The position numbers and the translations under genes are program-made. A stretch of 64,000 nucleotides of DNA from Flavobacterium lacustre (GTDB taxonomy: Bacteria > Bacteroidota > Bacteroidia > Flavobacteriales > Flavobacteriaceae), in contig NZ_CP114882.2 in NCBI RefSeq assembly GCF_027474525.2, positions 2,232,001 through 2,296,000 of the forward strand, in the 5' to 3' direction. Position 1 is the stretch's first letter. Each line of letters starts with the position of its first letter. Positions 7,979 to 15,875 of this stretch are shown here, one piece after another. The notes under the pieces were generated by a model. That model ran no database searches and was not told the origin of the DNA. It was given only the letters and a program-made list of their open reading frames with translations.

Positions 7979-8659
7979 ATGAAAAAATTAACTGTAAAAA
8001 ATCTGATTGAATTTCGAGGAAAAAATAACCGGACGAAAATCACATTCGTAAATAATCTTAATAAAGAGAAAATTAAGTCAGGTGATAATTCTGGTGGAGG
8101 TGATTATTGGATTAGTTGTTTAAGTGCAATTAGAAATACTTTCAAATTTGGTAATGTCAATTTGCTAGATGATAAAATTACTTTTTTACGAGATAAAATT
8201 AAATCATCTGAAATTAACAGAATAAAAGATCAATTTCAAAGAAACATTGACATCATAAGTAATTTTAAGGATTACGATTTTCAGCATTTAAAACCAAATG
8301 TTAATTTGACTTTTATAACACAACAAAAACATCAAGCGATTCTTGATATTAAAGGACTTCCTGTTGAAGCAAAACCATGTCATATTTTTACATTTTCCAT
8401 TAATAATAGCGAGGAAATAGGAGGGATTTGGTTTGTAGCACAATTAGAAGGTTTTCCAAAAAGTGAATTAGGAATGTTTACTGATATACTATATAGATAT
8501 TTAGATAAACATCACTCAAAAGATTTCTATATAAATCCAGCTTATTGTATTGCAGTTGACCTTTATAATGGTCAAGAAGTAAATTACAAGGAAATTCAAA
8601 ACGGAAAAATTCCGATATTAATTGATTCAACATTGGAAGATTTAAAGAACTATAAATAA
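7979..8659 (+). CDS. Unrecognised protein (226 aa), accessory
   Basis: Starts MKKLTVKNLIEFRGKNNRTK and is soluble, lysine-rich and without signal peptide or membrane segment. I recognise no catalytic motif. A Gly-rich stretch SGDNSGGGDYW lies at about residues 35-45, and the C-terminal half (IFTFSINNSEEIGGIWFVAQLEGF ... NPAYCIAVDLYNGQEVNYKEI) looks like a mixed alpha/beta domain. It is more AT-rich than prfA and is bracketed by diverged direct repeats and a REP-like element, so it may be acquired. It does not overlap or closely adjoin rusA. Confidence 0.7.
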   Translation: MKKLTVKNLIEFRGKNNRTKITFVNNLNKEKIKSGDNSGGGDYWISCLSAIRNTFKFGNVNLLDDKITFLRDKIKSSEINRIKDQFQRNIDIISNFKDYDFQHLKPNVNLTFITQQKHQAILDIKGLPVEAKPCHIFTFSINNSEEIGGIWFVAQLEGFPKSELGMFTDILYRYLDKHHSKDFYINPAYCIAVDLYNGQEVNYKEIQNGKIPILIDSTLEDLKNYK

Positions 8660-9004
8660 TAACACAAATCCTTTTTGGTCGCTTTGCACCCGATATAAGA
8701 AGCGGCTTCCACTTTCAAAAGTCTTTCTATTGTTATTTGAACTAGCATATTTGTGTTAAAAAAGATATTTTCCAATTTTCCATAAAACACTTGATTTAAA
8801 AGAAGTTAGTTTTAGGATGAGATTTGAACTTAATATGTTTTTGTCGGTATTTTCGGCATTAGTTTATATATTTGGGAAAACAATAAACACTGCCGTTTAT
8901 CAGACAAAACGACCCAATTAAAGGGGCATAAGTCGGACATCATTATATGAAAGTTAGGCGTCAGTTTGTGGAAACACATCGTTAAATATGAAACTATCTA
9001 AAAC
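8660..9004. other. Intergenic stretch with direct-repeat copy and repeat debris
   Basis: 345 bases without a convincing ORF. They hold the right copy of the diverged direct repeat (about 8775-8837) and a segment around 8905-8965 with a partial inverted repeat (CGAC...GTCG) and GTTAGGC at 8953-8959. No clear promoter for rusA was identified; the AT-rich stretch before 9005 presumably contains it. Confidence 0.5.
8775..8837. repeat. Diverged direct repeat, right copy
   Basis: TTTTCCATAAAACACTTGAT, AAAAGAAGTTAGTTTT and TGAACTTAATATG correspond in order to the copy at 7859-7931. Confidence 0.55.
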
Positions 9005-9505
9005 ATGCAAAAACAAAAAAGTGTAACATTTCAGCAAAATCCAAAAATAGATTTCTTATTCGGCTATTTTGGTAATTTAATTGTTCCAACTAAACAAGAT
9101 GGATTTAAACCTATTGATCTTATCGAAACCAATGAAAATGGAGAAGAAACTGTGTTAAAAAATTTCTATTTGAAAAATCCAGAAACTAGTTCAGTTATAA
9201 AATTCAGGGAATACATTCAAGGAATCGCAAAAGAAAAAATTTCTAAAAATAATAGAATAAACAAGCCTCATAATGTACAAGTTCATTTATCCATATCAAT
9301 CACAGAAAAACGATATTATGAAGTTGATGTCGATAATCTTGCAAAAGCAGTTTTAGATTCATTAAATGAGATTGCATTTGAAGATGATTCGCAAGTTTCA
9401 TCCCTAATTGTTGAAAAACACATTCATCCAATGAAAGTTAATGGTATTCTAATTGCAATTACAAAATTAACTCCCGAAAGAAAAGGATTGGAATTTACTT
9501 GGTAA
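9005..9505 (+). CDS. RusA-family Holliday junction endodeoxyribonuclease
   Basis: 166 residues. The C-terminal half carries the RusA signature: D108-x-D110-N-L followed by K114, then DSLNEIAFEDDSQVSSL with D127/D128. In characterised RusA enzymes the corresponding acidic residues bind magnesium and the lysine assists catalysis. RusA cleaves four-way junctions and is usually prophage-encoded; here no phage structural, integrase or portal gene is visible, so this may be a remnant or a co-opted gene. The N-terminal ~60 residues are longer than in E. coli RusA (about 120 aa), with an insertion around residues 30-65. A single ATG at 9005 fits. Confidence 0.85.
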   Translation: MQKQKSVTFQQNPKIDFLFGYFGNLIVPTKQDGFKPIDLIETNENGEETVLKNFYLKNPETSSVIKFREYIQGIAKEKISKNNRINKPHNVQVHLSISITEKRYYEVDVDNLAKAVLDSLNEIAFEDDSQVSSLIVEKHIHPMKVNGILIAITKLTPERKGLEFTW

Positions 9506-9618
9506 AAAAAGAAATAAATACAAAAATAACTTCTTTCGTTTTTTAAACTTTGAATAAAACTAAAACTAATTTTAAAAATTAATAATCCTCGAATTTGAAC
9601 TACTGAATCGTTTTTAAC

Positions 9619-10440
9619 TTATTCATATTTAGAAAGTCTTGCTTTTAACAATTCTATTTGCTCTTCTAATAAAGCAATGTATTTCGATTCTAAAGTAATA
9701 TTTGTTTCTACTTCTTCAATTGGTTTTTTGTGATTAATTGATTCATGTCCTATTCGTGTTTCATTTGATTTTTCTGAACCTACTAATTGCGATAATTCTA
9801 CTTTCCACTCTTTTATCAATTTATCTAAATAGAACAATCTTGATTTAGGTATAGCTTTTCCCTGTTCCCAATTAATAATAGTTCTTCTATTTACACCCAG
9901 ATGATCTGCTACATATTCCTGGCTATAACCCATTAATTTTCTATACTTTTGTAAATTTTCCGAACAGCTATTAGGCTCTATTGTAGATAAATTATATTTC
10001 TTTCCTCTGATATTTTTTCTGTTTGTCGTAGTAAATAAATCGGGCTCAATCGGTCCTGTTTTTAATTTACGTAAGCCCTTTAATTTACTTTCCTTTTTAA
10101 TAAATTCACTAGCCAAAATTGTGTCTATGATATTTGCAGCTAATGTTGGAAGACAGCCGTTTTTCTCAAACTGAGTAATAATCATTTTGTCTACTCCTAA
10201 TAGAAGTCCCATTTTTTCTTGGGTATAACCCTTTTTTACCCGGAATTCTTTAAATTCTAAAAAGTTCATACTAATGTCAATTAAATTAATTTTATCGTTT
10301 TTTTGAGTGTTTATGTTTTTTTTTATAGGATAAAGTAAATTAGATTCACTGAGTTTTCCTTTAGACGTAAAAAACTCCTGAATTTCTAGGTTATCAGCTT
10401 CAATTTTTTCTGCATATGAAATTGCATTTGACTTATCCAT
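9619..10440 (-). CDS. Protein with two XRE-type helix-turn-helix domains
   Basis: 273 residues, cytoplasmic. The first HTH is at about 60-105 (FLEFKEFRVKKGYTQEKMGL, then LLGVDKMIITQFEKNGCLP), the second at about 162-210 (LQKYRKLMGYSQEYVADHLG, then VNRRTIINWEQGKAIPKSRL). A C-terminal helix (ALLEEQIELLKARLSKYE) suggests a coiled-coil dimerisation segment. Tandem HTH domains suggest a regulator contacting two half-sites per chain. It is convergent with rusA and may regulate the small accessory region, but the sequence gives no direct link. Confidence 0.8.
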   Translation of the reverse strand: MDKSNAISYAEKIEADNLEIQEFFTSKGKLSESNLLYPIKKNINTQKNDKINLIDISMNFLEFKEFRVKKGYTQEKMGLLLGVDKMIITQFEKNGCLPTLAANIIDTILASEFIKKESKLKGLRKLKTGPIEPDLFTTTNRKNIRGKKYNLSTIEPNSCSENLQKYRKLMGYSQEYVADHLGVNRRTIINWEQGKAIPKSRLFYLDKLIKEWKVELSQLVGSEKSNETRIGHESINHKKPIEEVETNITLESKYIALLEEQIELLKARLSKYE

Positions 10441-10730
10441 TTTTTAAGAATTAGATTAATAAATAGTAAATATAAGTTATTATAAATCTTTTGCTTTGAG
10501 GTTTTCCATAAACTAATTAATTTATTTGTGATTAAAATAATTTAGTACATTTTAAATATGCATAAAAAGGAACAGCTAGAACGATACATCCCGCTCACCC
10601 CCATAAACAAAACCAACAAAAAAACCACTCCAACAATAGCTACAGAAAATATTTTTTGTAGCTATTTTGCATATACAAACAGAAAAACAGCAATCTTTGT
10701 GGGCATTATTACAAACACCAATAAAAGCCA
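10441..10730. other. Intergenic region with 32-bp near-perfect palindrome
   Basis: 290 bases between the divergent double-HTH gene and the ABM-like gene. Its main feature is the palindrome at 10635-10666. A 58-codon open frame (10558-10734) runs through the palindrome and is not accepted as a gene. Confidence 0.5.
10635..10666. repeat. 32-bp palindrome (cruciform or hairpin)
   Basis: AATAGCTACA at the left end pairs with TGTAGCTATT at the right; only one position pair mismatches (G at 10645, T at 10656), which is a wobble pair in RNA. It is followed by a short T run, so it might terminate or attenuate + strand transcripts about 65 bases before the gene at 10731. Confidence 0.8.
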
Positions 10731-11054
10731 ATGATAGTTTCCATCACTAAAATCGAGTTAAATTCATACCTAAAACTGATTCCTTTTTTTAAGTTCAATG
10801 GGCAAATCATAGCAGAGCTGCAACAAGCCAACTGCAACAAGCACAAATTAACAGGCAGTTGGAACGGAAGAGTTTGGTACACTATGACATTATGGGAAAA
10901 CGAAAATGACATTAACGCTTTCTATCGCAATGGAACCCATCTGGCAGCGATGAAACAATCCGGAAAATTCTCGTCCAAAATTGAATCCCGTCGCATCCAA
11001 AACGAAGATTTGATACCTTGGAAAGAAGCAAAGAAATTGTTTACAAACAACTAA
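10731..11054 (+). CDS. Small YgiN/ABM-like alpha/beta-barrel protein (tentative)
   Basis: 107 residues: MIVSITKIELNSYLKLIPFF, then LTGSWNGRVWYTMTLWENENDINAFYRNGTHLAAMKQSGKF and a C-terminal segment DLIPWKEAKKLF. The order of a strand, the WYTMTLWENE motif and the helix FYRNGTHLAAMK resembles dimeric alpha/beta-barrel (antibiotic biosynthesis monooxygenase-like) proteins. No cofactor residue can be identified, so no reaction is proposed. It is followed by a probable terminator and then the YdeI-like cluster on the same strand. Confidence 0.65.
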   Translation: MIVSITKIELNSYLKLIPFFKFNGQIIAELQQANCNKHKLTGSWNGRVWYTMTLWENENDINAFYRNGTHLAAMKQSGKFSSKIESRRIQNEDLIPWKEAKKLFTNN

Positions 11055-11058
11055 TCCC

Positions 11059-11090
11059 AAACGCCCGTTCGTTTGCAAAGCGTTTTTTTT
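11059..11090 (+). terminator. Probable terminator
   Basis: AAACGC ... GCGTTT arms with partial inner pairing, followed by eight T residues. Confidence 0.55.
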
Positions 11091-11141
11091 AATACTTTTA
11101 TGAAACCAAAAACTCCTTTTATTTAAAAAAAAACAAATAAA

Positions 11142-11786
11142 ATGAATCCCAAAGTTGATGATTTTATAAGCGAAGCCAAAAAATGGCAGGCAGAAATAAA
11201 ACAGTTGCGAACACTGCTACTGGATGGCGGACTAACCGAAGAATTCAAGTGGCGAACGCCTTGTTATAGCTTTCAAGGAAATAATGTGGTCATCATAGGC
11301 TGTTTCAAAAACTATTGTACCCTTAGTTTTGTCAAAGGGGCATTACTCCAAGACAGCCATAAAGTGCTAAGCAAACCCGGAGAAAACAGTCAGGCAGTTC
11401 GGTTTTTTAAGTTTACAAATCTGGAAGAAATCACTGAACAGAAACCAACCATCAAAGCCTATATATACGAAGCCATTGAAATAGAGAAAGCAGGCTTGAA
11501 AGTCCCTTTCAAAAACAATACTGAACTTGAATGGGTAGCAGAATTGCAAATGGCTTTAGACAAAAATCCGGCGTTAAAAACCGCTTTCAATGCCTTAACA
11601 CCCGGACGACAACGCGCATACAATCTCTATTTTTCGGAGGCCAAACAATCCAAAACCCGCGAAACCCGAATAGAAAAATACACTCAACGTATTCTTGACA
11701 GAAAAGGAATCAACGATTGCATTTGTGGATTGTCCAAAAAAATGCCCGGCTGCGACGGTTCACATAAATTCATTCCCAAAGCCTAA
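11142..11786 (+). CDS. DUF1801-OmdA (YdeI-like) protein with C-terminal CDGSH motif
   Basis: 214 residues in three parts. Residues 1-110 are DUF1801-like (FISEAKKWQAEIKQLRTLLL ... EEFKWRTPCYSFQGNNVVII), a frataxin-like fold. Residues ~125-190 are OmdA/YdeI-like (WVAELQMALDKNPALKTAF, LTPGRQRAYNLYF, SEAKQSKTRETRIEK). The tail is C193-I-C195-GLS-KKM-P-G-C204-DGS-H208, an exact C-x-C-x2-S-x3-P-x-C-D-G-S-H motif, which in CDGSH proteins holds a 2Fe-2S cluster. Iron or stress handling is therefore an inference; YdeI of E. coli is linked to acid and peptide resistance. The next two genes on the same strand belong to related families. Confidence 0.85.
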   Translation: MNPKVDDFISEAKKWQAEIKQLRTLLLDGGLTEEFKWRTPCYSFQGNNVVIIGCFKNYCTLSFVKGALLQDSHKVLSKPGENSQAVRFFKFTNLEEITEQKPTIKAYIYEAIEIEKAGLKVPFKNNTELEWVAELQMALDKNPALKTAFNALTPGRQRAYNLYFSEAKQSKTRETRIEKYTQRILDRKGINDCICGLSKKMPGCDGSHKFIPKA

Positions 11787-11863
11787 AGTATTTTGCAAAA
11801 TGCTCTAAATAACCATTAATCCCAATCGAATCCCAATTGATGTAACGAAAACAGCATTCAACA

Positions 11864-12256
11864 ATGAACGAAACCATTACAACATATAACGACTTACAGT
11901 CCCAGGACGACAAAGCAATTGTCGACATGCTCGCTCAGACTATCGACAACGAATTGACCGAAGCCGAAAGTAAAATTTGGCACGCGCACCCCGTTTGGTT
12001 TCTGGACGGTAACCCAATTGTGGGCTACAGCAAACAAAAAGCAGGATGGCGTTTGATGTTTTGGAGTGGTGCCGACTTTGAAGAACCCGCTTTAAATATA
12101 AAAGGCAGTAAATTCAAAGACGCCTCCATTTTCTTCACAGCAGTAGAACAAATCAATACCATAGACCTCACTCATTGGCTGAAAAAAGCAAGAGATTTGC
12201 AGTGGGATTACAAAAACATAGTCAAAAGAAAAGGCCAATCAATAAGGTTGAAATAA
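11864..12256 (+). CDS. DUF1801 domain protein
   Basis: 130 residues: ITTYNDLQSQDDKAIVDML, ESKIWHAHPVWFLDGNPIVG, YSKQKAGWRLMFWSGADFEE, FKDASIFFTAVEQI. This is the DUF1801/YdhG-like fold also found in the N-terminus of the preceding gene, but on its own and without the OmdA or CDGSH parts. No signal peptide. The biochemical role is unknown; a small-ligand or iron-related role is only suggested by the frataxin-like fold. It sits 77 bases after the previous gene and 27 before the next, so co-transcription is likely. Confidence 0.8.
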   Translation: MNETITTYNDLQSQDDKAIVDMLAQTIDNELTEAESKIWHAHPVWFLDGNPIVGYSKQKAGWRLMFWSGADFEEPALNIKGSKFKDASIFFTAVEQINTIDLTHWLKKARDLQWDYKNIVKRKGQSIRLK

Positions 12257-12283
12257 ATAGCGATAAACCTTAAAACACAAGGA

Positions 12284-12649
12284 ATGAAAAACACCAATCA
12301 TCACGATGAGCGTATCGCAAAAATGACATTCGCCACGGTATATCCACTGTATCTCGCCAAAGTCGAGAGAAAAAACAGAACAAAAGAAGAGTTAGTTCAG
12401 GTAATCGAGTGGCTGACGGGCTATGATGAAAAAAAACTGCAAGAACTCATAGAACAAAAAGTATCCTTTCAAGAATTCTTTCAGTATGCGACACTAAACC
12501 CTAATGCGCACCTGATTACGGGCGTAATCTGCGGATATCGGGTAGAAGAAATCCAAAATCCGCTAACACAACAAGTCCGATATTTAGACAAACTCGTAGA
12601 TGAATTGGCGAAAGGACGTAAAATGGAGAAGATTTTACGACTGCCATAA
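12284..12649 (+). CDS. DUF2200 domain protein
   Basis: 121 residues beginning MKNTNHHDERIAKMTFATVY, then PLYLAKVERKNRTKEELVQV, IEWLTGYDEKKLQELIEQKV, FFQYATLNPNAHLITGVICG, YRVEEIQNPLTQQVRYLDKL. This order matches the DUF2200 family, cytoplasmic, all-helical and functionally uncharacterised. It is the last gene of the three-gene DUF1801/YdeI/DUF2200 cluster and is followed about 140 bases later by the large minisatellite. Confidence 0.82.
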   Translation: MKNTNHHDERIAKMTFATVYPLYLAKVERKNRTKEELVQVIEWLTGYDEKKLQELIEQKVSFQEFFQYATLNPNAHLITGVICGYRVEEIQNPLTQQVRYLDKLVDELAKGRKMEKILRLP

Positions 12650-12790
12650 AGCAACCCAAAAACAACGAGATAAATTGCAGTACCCCACAACCCCACAATA
12701 GCACAACCCAACAAAATCCGTTTTTAATCCGTTAAATCCGCGTCATCCGTGGCCCAATCGGAACAATTACGGACAAAGTCATACCAGTAA

Positions 12791-13320
12791 GATTCTCGTA
12801 TGCATTTCACGATTCTCGTATGCATTTCACGATACTCGTATGCATTTCGCGATACTCGTATGCATTTCGCGATACTCGTATGCATTTCACGATATTCGTA
12901 TGCATTTCGCGATACTCGTATGCATTTCGCGATATTCGTATGCATTTCACGATACTCGCATGCATTTCGCGATTCTCGCATGCATTTCACGATATTCGCA
13001 TGCATTTCACGATTCTCGTATGCATTTCACGATACTCCTATGCGCATTTAGGATATTGCCATGCGCATTCACGATATTCCTATGCACATTTGCGATTCTC
13101 CTATGCGCATTCACGATATTGCCATGCACATTCACGATATTCCTATGCGCATTTGCGATATTGCCATGCGCATTCACGATATTGCCATGCACATTCACGA
13201 TATTCCTATGCACATTCACGATTCTCCTATGCGCATTTACGATTCTCGGATGCACATTCATGATATTCCTATGCGCATTTGCGATATTGCGATGCACATT
13301 TACGATTCTCGGATGCATTT
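12791..13320. repeat. Minisatellite A: 12 units of 20 bp then 13 units of 21 bp
   Basis: From 12791 to 13030 there are twelve contiguous 20-bp units starting GATWCTCGTA or GATATTCGTA and containing the palindrome ATGCAT followed by TTCRC. At 13031 the unit changes to 21 bp (GATATTCCTATGC or GATATTGCCATGC, then RCATTYAC) and continues for thirteen units to 13303, with a partial unit to about 13320. There are no spacers, so it is not CRISPR. The unit has no stop codon in most frames, so long ORFs appear on both strands by chance. It fills most of the 761-base gap between the DUF2200 gene and topB. Confidence 0.97.
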
Positions 13321-13410
13321 TGGGGAAACACCCGTTCATAACTCCTAAAGATTTCTTTTTAATACCAATTTCTAAATTCCTAATTTGCACCCTTAAACCA
13401 GAAGGAGAAA

Positions 13411-15702
13411 ATGAAGGTCTGTATTGCCGAAAAACCAAGTGTAGCCCGCGAAATCGCATCCGTTTTAGGAGCCAATACCAAGCACGATGGGTATTACGAA
13501 GGCAACGGCTATGCCGTAACTTACACCTTTGGCCATTTATGCACCCTCAAAGAGCCCAACGATTACAAACCCCACTGGAAAAGCTGGGATTTGAACAACC
13601 TGCCCATGCTTCCCGACAAATTCGAAACCAAAGTGGTCGAAAATTCAGGAATCCAAAAGCAATTCAAAATCATAAAAAGCCTGTTCGACAAAGCCACCTT
13701 GGTCATCAACTGCGGGGATGCCGGGCAGGAGGGAGAACTCATTCAGCGCTGGGTCATGAACGAAGCCCAGTACAAAGGCGAGGTGCAACGCCTGTGGATT
13801 TCATCCCTGACCACCGAAGCCATCAAAGAAGGGTTTCAGAACTTAAAACCATCTGCCAACTATGATAATTTATACTACGCCGGATTTTCCAGAGCCATTG
13901 GTGACTGGTTATTGGGGATGAATGCCACCCGTTTGTACACCGTAAAACACGGCGGATACAAGCAAGTGTTGTCTATCGGAAGGGTGCAAACCCCAACCTT
14001 AGCCATGGTCGTGGACCGATTCAAAGAAATCGAGAATTTCAAACCGCAACCCTATTGGGAATTGCAAACCTTGTACAGAGAAACGCTGTTCAGTTATGAA
14101 GAAGGACGCTTTCTAAACAAAGAAGATGGTGAACTCTTGGCCAATAAAGTCAAAGAAAGTGAGTTCGAAATTATAGCTGTCGAAAAAAAGAACGGCAATG
14201 AGTTTGCACCAAAACTCTTTGATTTAACAGGCCTGCAAGTCTATTGCAATACTAAGTTTGGCTTTTCAGCCGATGAAACACTTAAGATTGCACAGACACT
14301 GTACGAACAAAAAGTAGTCACCTATCCCAGAGTCGATACCACGTTTTTACCCAATGATATCTATCCAAAAGTGCCAGGCATTCTGAAGAACTTGACGAAT
14401 TATGCCGCCTTAACGCAACCTCTTTTAGAAAAGAAGATTAAAAAATCGCCCAAGGTTTTCAACGATAAAAAAGTAACAGATCACCACGCCATAATTCCTA
14501 CGGGGATTCAAACCAACTTGCAATACAACCAACAGCAAGTCTATGACATCATTACCAAGCGATTTATTGCTGTGTTTTATGACGATTGTTTGGTGGCCAA
14601 TACTACCGTAATCGGTAAAGCCGCAGATGTTCTCTTCAAAACCACGGGAAAAGAAATTCTGAAAAAGGGATTTCGCGTAGTTTTTGAAGACCCAAACGCC
14701 AAAGAAAAAGAAGCCGACATCTTACCGAGTTTTGTCATTGGTGAAAAAGGACCACACCAACCTTCATTCTTAGAAAAGGAAACCAAACCCCCGAATCAGT
14801 TTACCGAAGCTACCTTATTGCGCGCCATGGAAACCGCAGGCAAACAAGTAGATGATGAAGACTTGCGCGAATTGATGAAAGAAAACGGTATTGGGCGTCC
14901 TTCCACACGAGCCAATATTATTGAAACCCTTTTCAGACGCCAATACATCGTTCGGAACAAGAAACAGGTATTGCCAACCCCCACAGGGATTCAACTGATT
15001 GACACCATTCAAAATGATTTGGTGAAGTCGGCTGAACTCACTGGTTCTTGGGAAAAACAGTTGAAAGACATCGAAAAAGGAACCTTTACTGCGGGTTCGT
15101 TTATCAATAATATGAAACGCATGGTCGAAGCTTTGGTCTACGAAGTCCGAAGCGAAACCAGACGCGCCAATATCTCCCATGCGGGAAATGTGCAAAAAGA
15201 AGTCGCTAAAGTAGAGCAAAAGAAAGCCGCAGGAATTTTGGCGGAAGCCTGCCCAAAATGTAAAAAAGCAACACTCATCAAAGGGAAATCTGCCTTTGGT
15301 TGCGCGGATTACAAAGCGGGTTGCACGTTTCTGTTGCCTTATACTTTCGCCGATAAAAAAATATCCGAAAACCAATACTTGCGATTACTTCAAAAAGGAT
15401 CAACCGTAAACCTGAAAGATTTCAAAACCGATGCTGGCGTTGTAGAAGGTTTATTGCGCTTTGACGAAAACTTCAAACTCGTATTGGAACCCAAGAAAAC
15501 AGAACCAAAAACCATCCCCGACACATTAACCTGCCCAAAATGCCAGAAAGGAACCGTGCTCAAAGGAAACACCGCGTATGGTTGCAGCCAGTATAAATCG
15601 GGTTGCGATTTCAAAGTCACTTTCGATACGGTCCGAACAAAACTAAAAGACCAAAAACCATCCAAAGAACTGGTTTATGCCATCTTAAACGAAAGTAAGT
15701 AA
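13411..15702 (+). CDS. topB: DNA topoisomerase III, type IA
   Basis: 763 residues. Type IA topoisomerases relax or decatenate DNA through a 5'-phosphotyrosine. The toprim domain starts CIAEKPSVAREIASVLGA (E7) and has CGDAGQEGELI (D103 ... E107), so the usual DxDxE is DxGxE. The active-site Tyr is Y305 in VVTYPRVDTTFLPND. The C-terminus holds two topoisomerase C4 zinc-finger-like repeats, CPKCKKATLIKGKSAFGC... and CPKCQKGTVLKGNTAYGC.... A rare (for this window) strong Shine-Dalgarno-like AGAAGGAGA precedes the ATG. It is preceded by minisatellite A and followed 19 bases after its stop by a REP-like element. Confidence 0.93.
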   Translation: MKVCIAEKPSVAREIASVLGANTKHDGYYEGNGYAVTYTFGHLCTLKEPNDYKPHWKSWDLNNLPMLPDKFETKVVENSGIQKQFKIIKSLFDKATLVINCGDAGQEGELIQRWVMNEAQYKGEVQRLWISSLTTEAIKEGFQNLKPSANYDNLYYAGFSRAIGDWLLGMNATRLYTVKHGGYKQVLSIGRVQTPTLAMVVDRFKEIENFKPQPYWELQTLYRETLFSYEEGRFLNKEDGELLANKVKESEFEIIAVEKKNGNEFAPKLFDLTGLQVYCNTKFGFSADETLKIAQTLYEQKVVTYPRVDTTFLPNDIYPKVPGILKNLTNYAALTQPLLEKKIKKSPKVFNDKKVTDHHAIIPTGIQTNLQYNQQQVYDIITKRFIAVFYDDCLVANTTVIGKAADVLFKTTGKEILKKGFRVVFEDPNAKEKEADILPSFVIGEKGPHQPSFLEKETKPPNQFTEATLLRAMETAGKQVDDEDLRELMKENGIGRPSTRANIIETLFRRQYIVRNKKQVLPTPTGIQLIDTIQNDLVKSAELTGSWEKQLKDIEKGTFTAGSFINNMKRMVEALVYEVRSETRRANISHAGNVQKEVAKVEQKKAAGILAEACPKCKKATLIKGKSAFGCADYKAGCTFLLPYTFADKKISENQYLRLLQKGSTVNLKDFKTDAGVVEGLLRFDENFKLVLEPKKTEPKTIPDTLTCPKCQKGTVLKGNTAYGCSQYKSGCDFKVTFDTVRTKLKDQKPSKELVYAILNESK

Positions 15703-15721
15703 GTACAATCATCGCTATTTT

Positions 15722-15801
15722 CAGGAGCTTTTTCCAGCTATCCGCTCTATCTTTTTAGGATTAAAAAATCCTAAAAAGGATGCCGCTGCTATCTGGGCTA
15801 G
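15722..15801. repeat. Dispersed palindromic (REP-like) element, copy 2
   Basis: CAGGAGCTTTTTCCAGCTATCC at the left, a central hairpin CTTTTTAGGATT / AATCCTAAAAAG and CTATCTGGGCTAG at the right. Same family as 7737-7831. Placed directly after topB, its hairpin could act as a terminator. Confidence 0.75.
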
Positions 15802-15862
15802 TTCAAAACCAAACTGCTTTCAAAACCAATAAAATAATTAGACAGTGAACTAATCTTTTTCA

Positions 15863-15870
15863 TAATTTTG
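15863..15870 (+). promoter_or_regulatory. -7 box for the DUF6265 lipoprotein gene
   Basis: TAATTTTG, matching TAnnTTTG, ends only five bases before the ATG at 15876, so the mRNA would be leaderless or nearly so. Confidence 0.5.
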
Positions 15871-15875
15871 CAGCT

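Noticed and set aside
8953..8959. GTTAGGC resembling an integron attC core site upstream of rusA
   Set aside because: No matching RYYYAAC partner at the right spacing, no integron integrase and no cassette array.
10558..10734. 58-codon ORF overlapping the next start as ATGA
   Set aside because: It runs through the 32-bp palindrome, has low-complexity Lys/Thr/Asn content and no promoter box; the overlap is probably chance.
12791..13320. CRISPR array
   Set aside because: Units are directly contiguous with no unique spacers, and no cas genes are near; it is a minisatellite.
12724..13865. Several long ORFs on both strands through minisatellite A, one of 341 codons extending into topB
   Set aside because: They arise because the repeat unit lacks stop codons; they have no start context, they mutually overlap, and the peptides are pure repeat translations.
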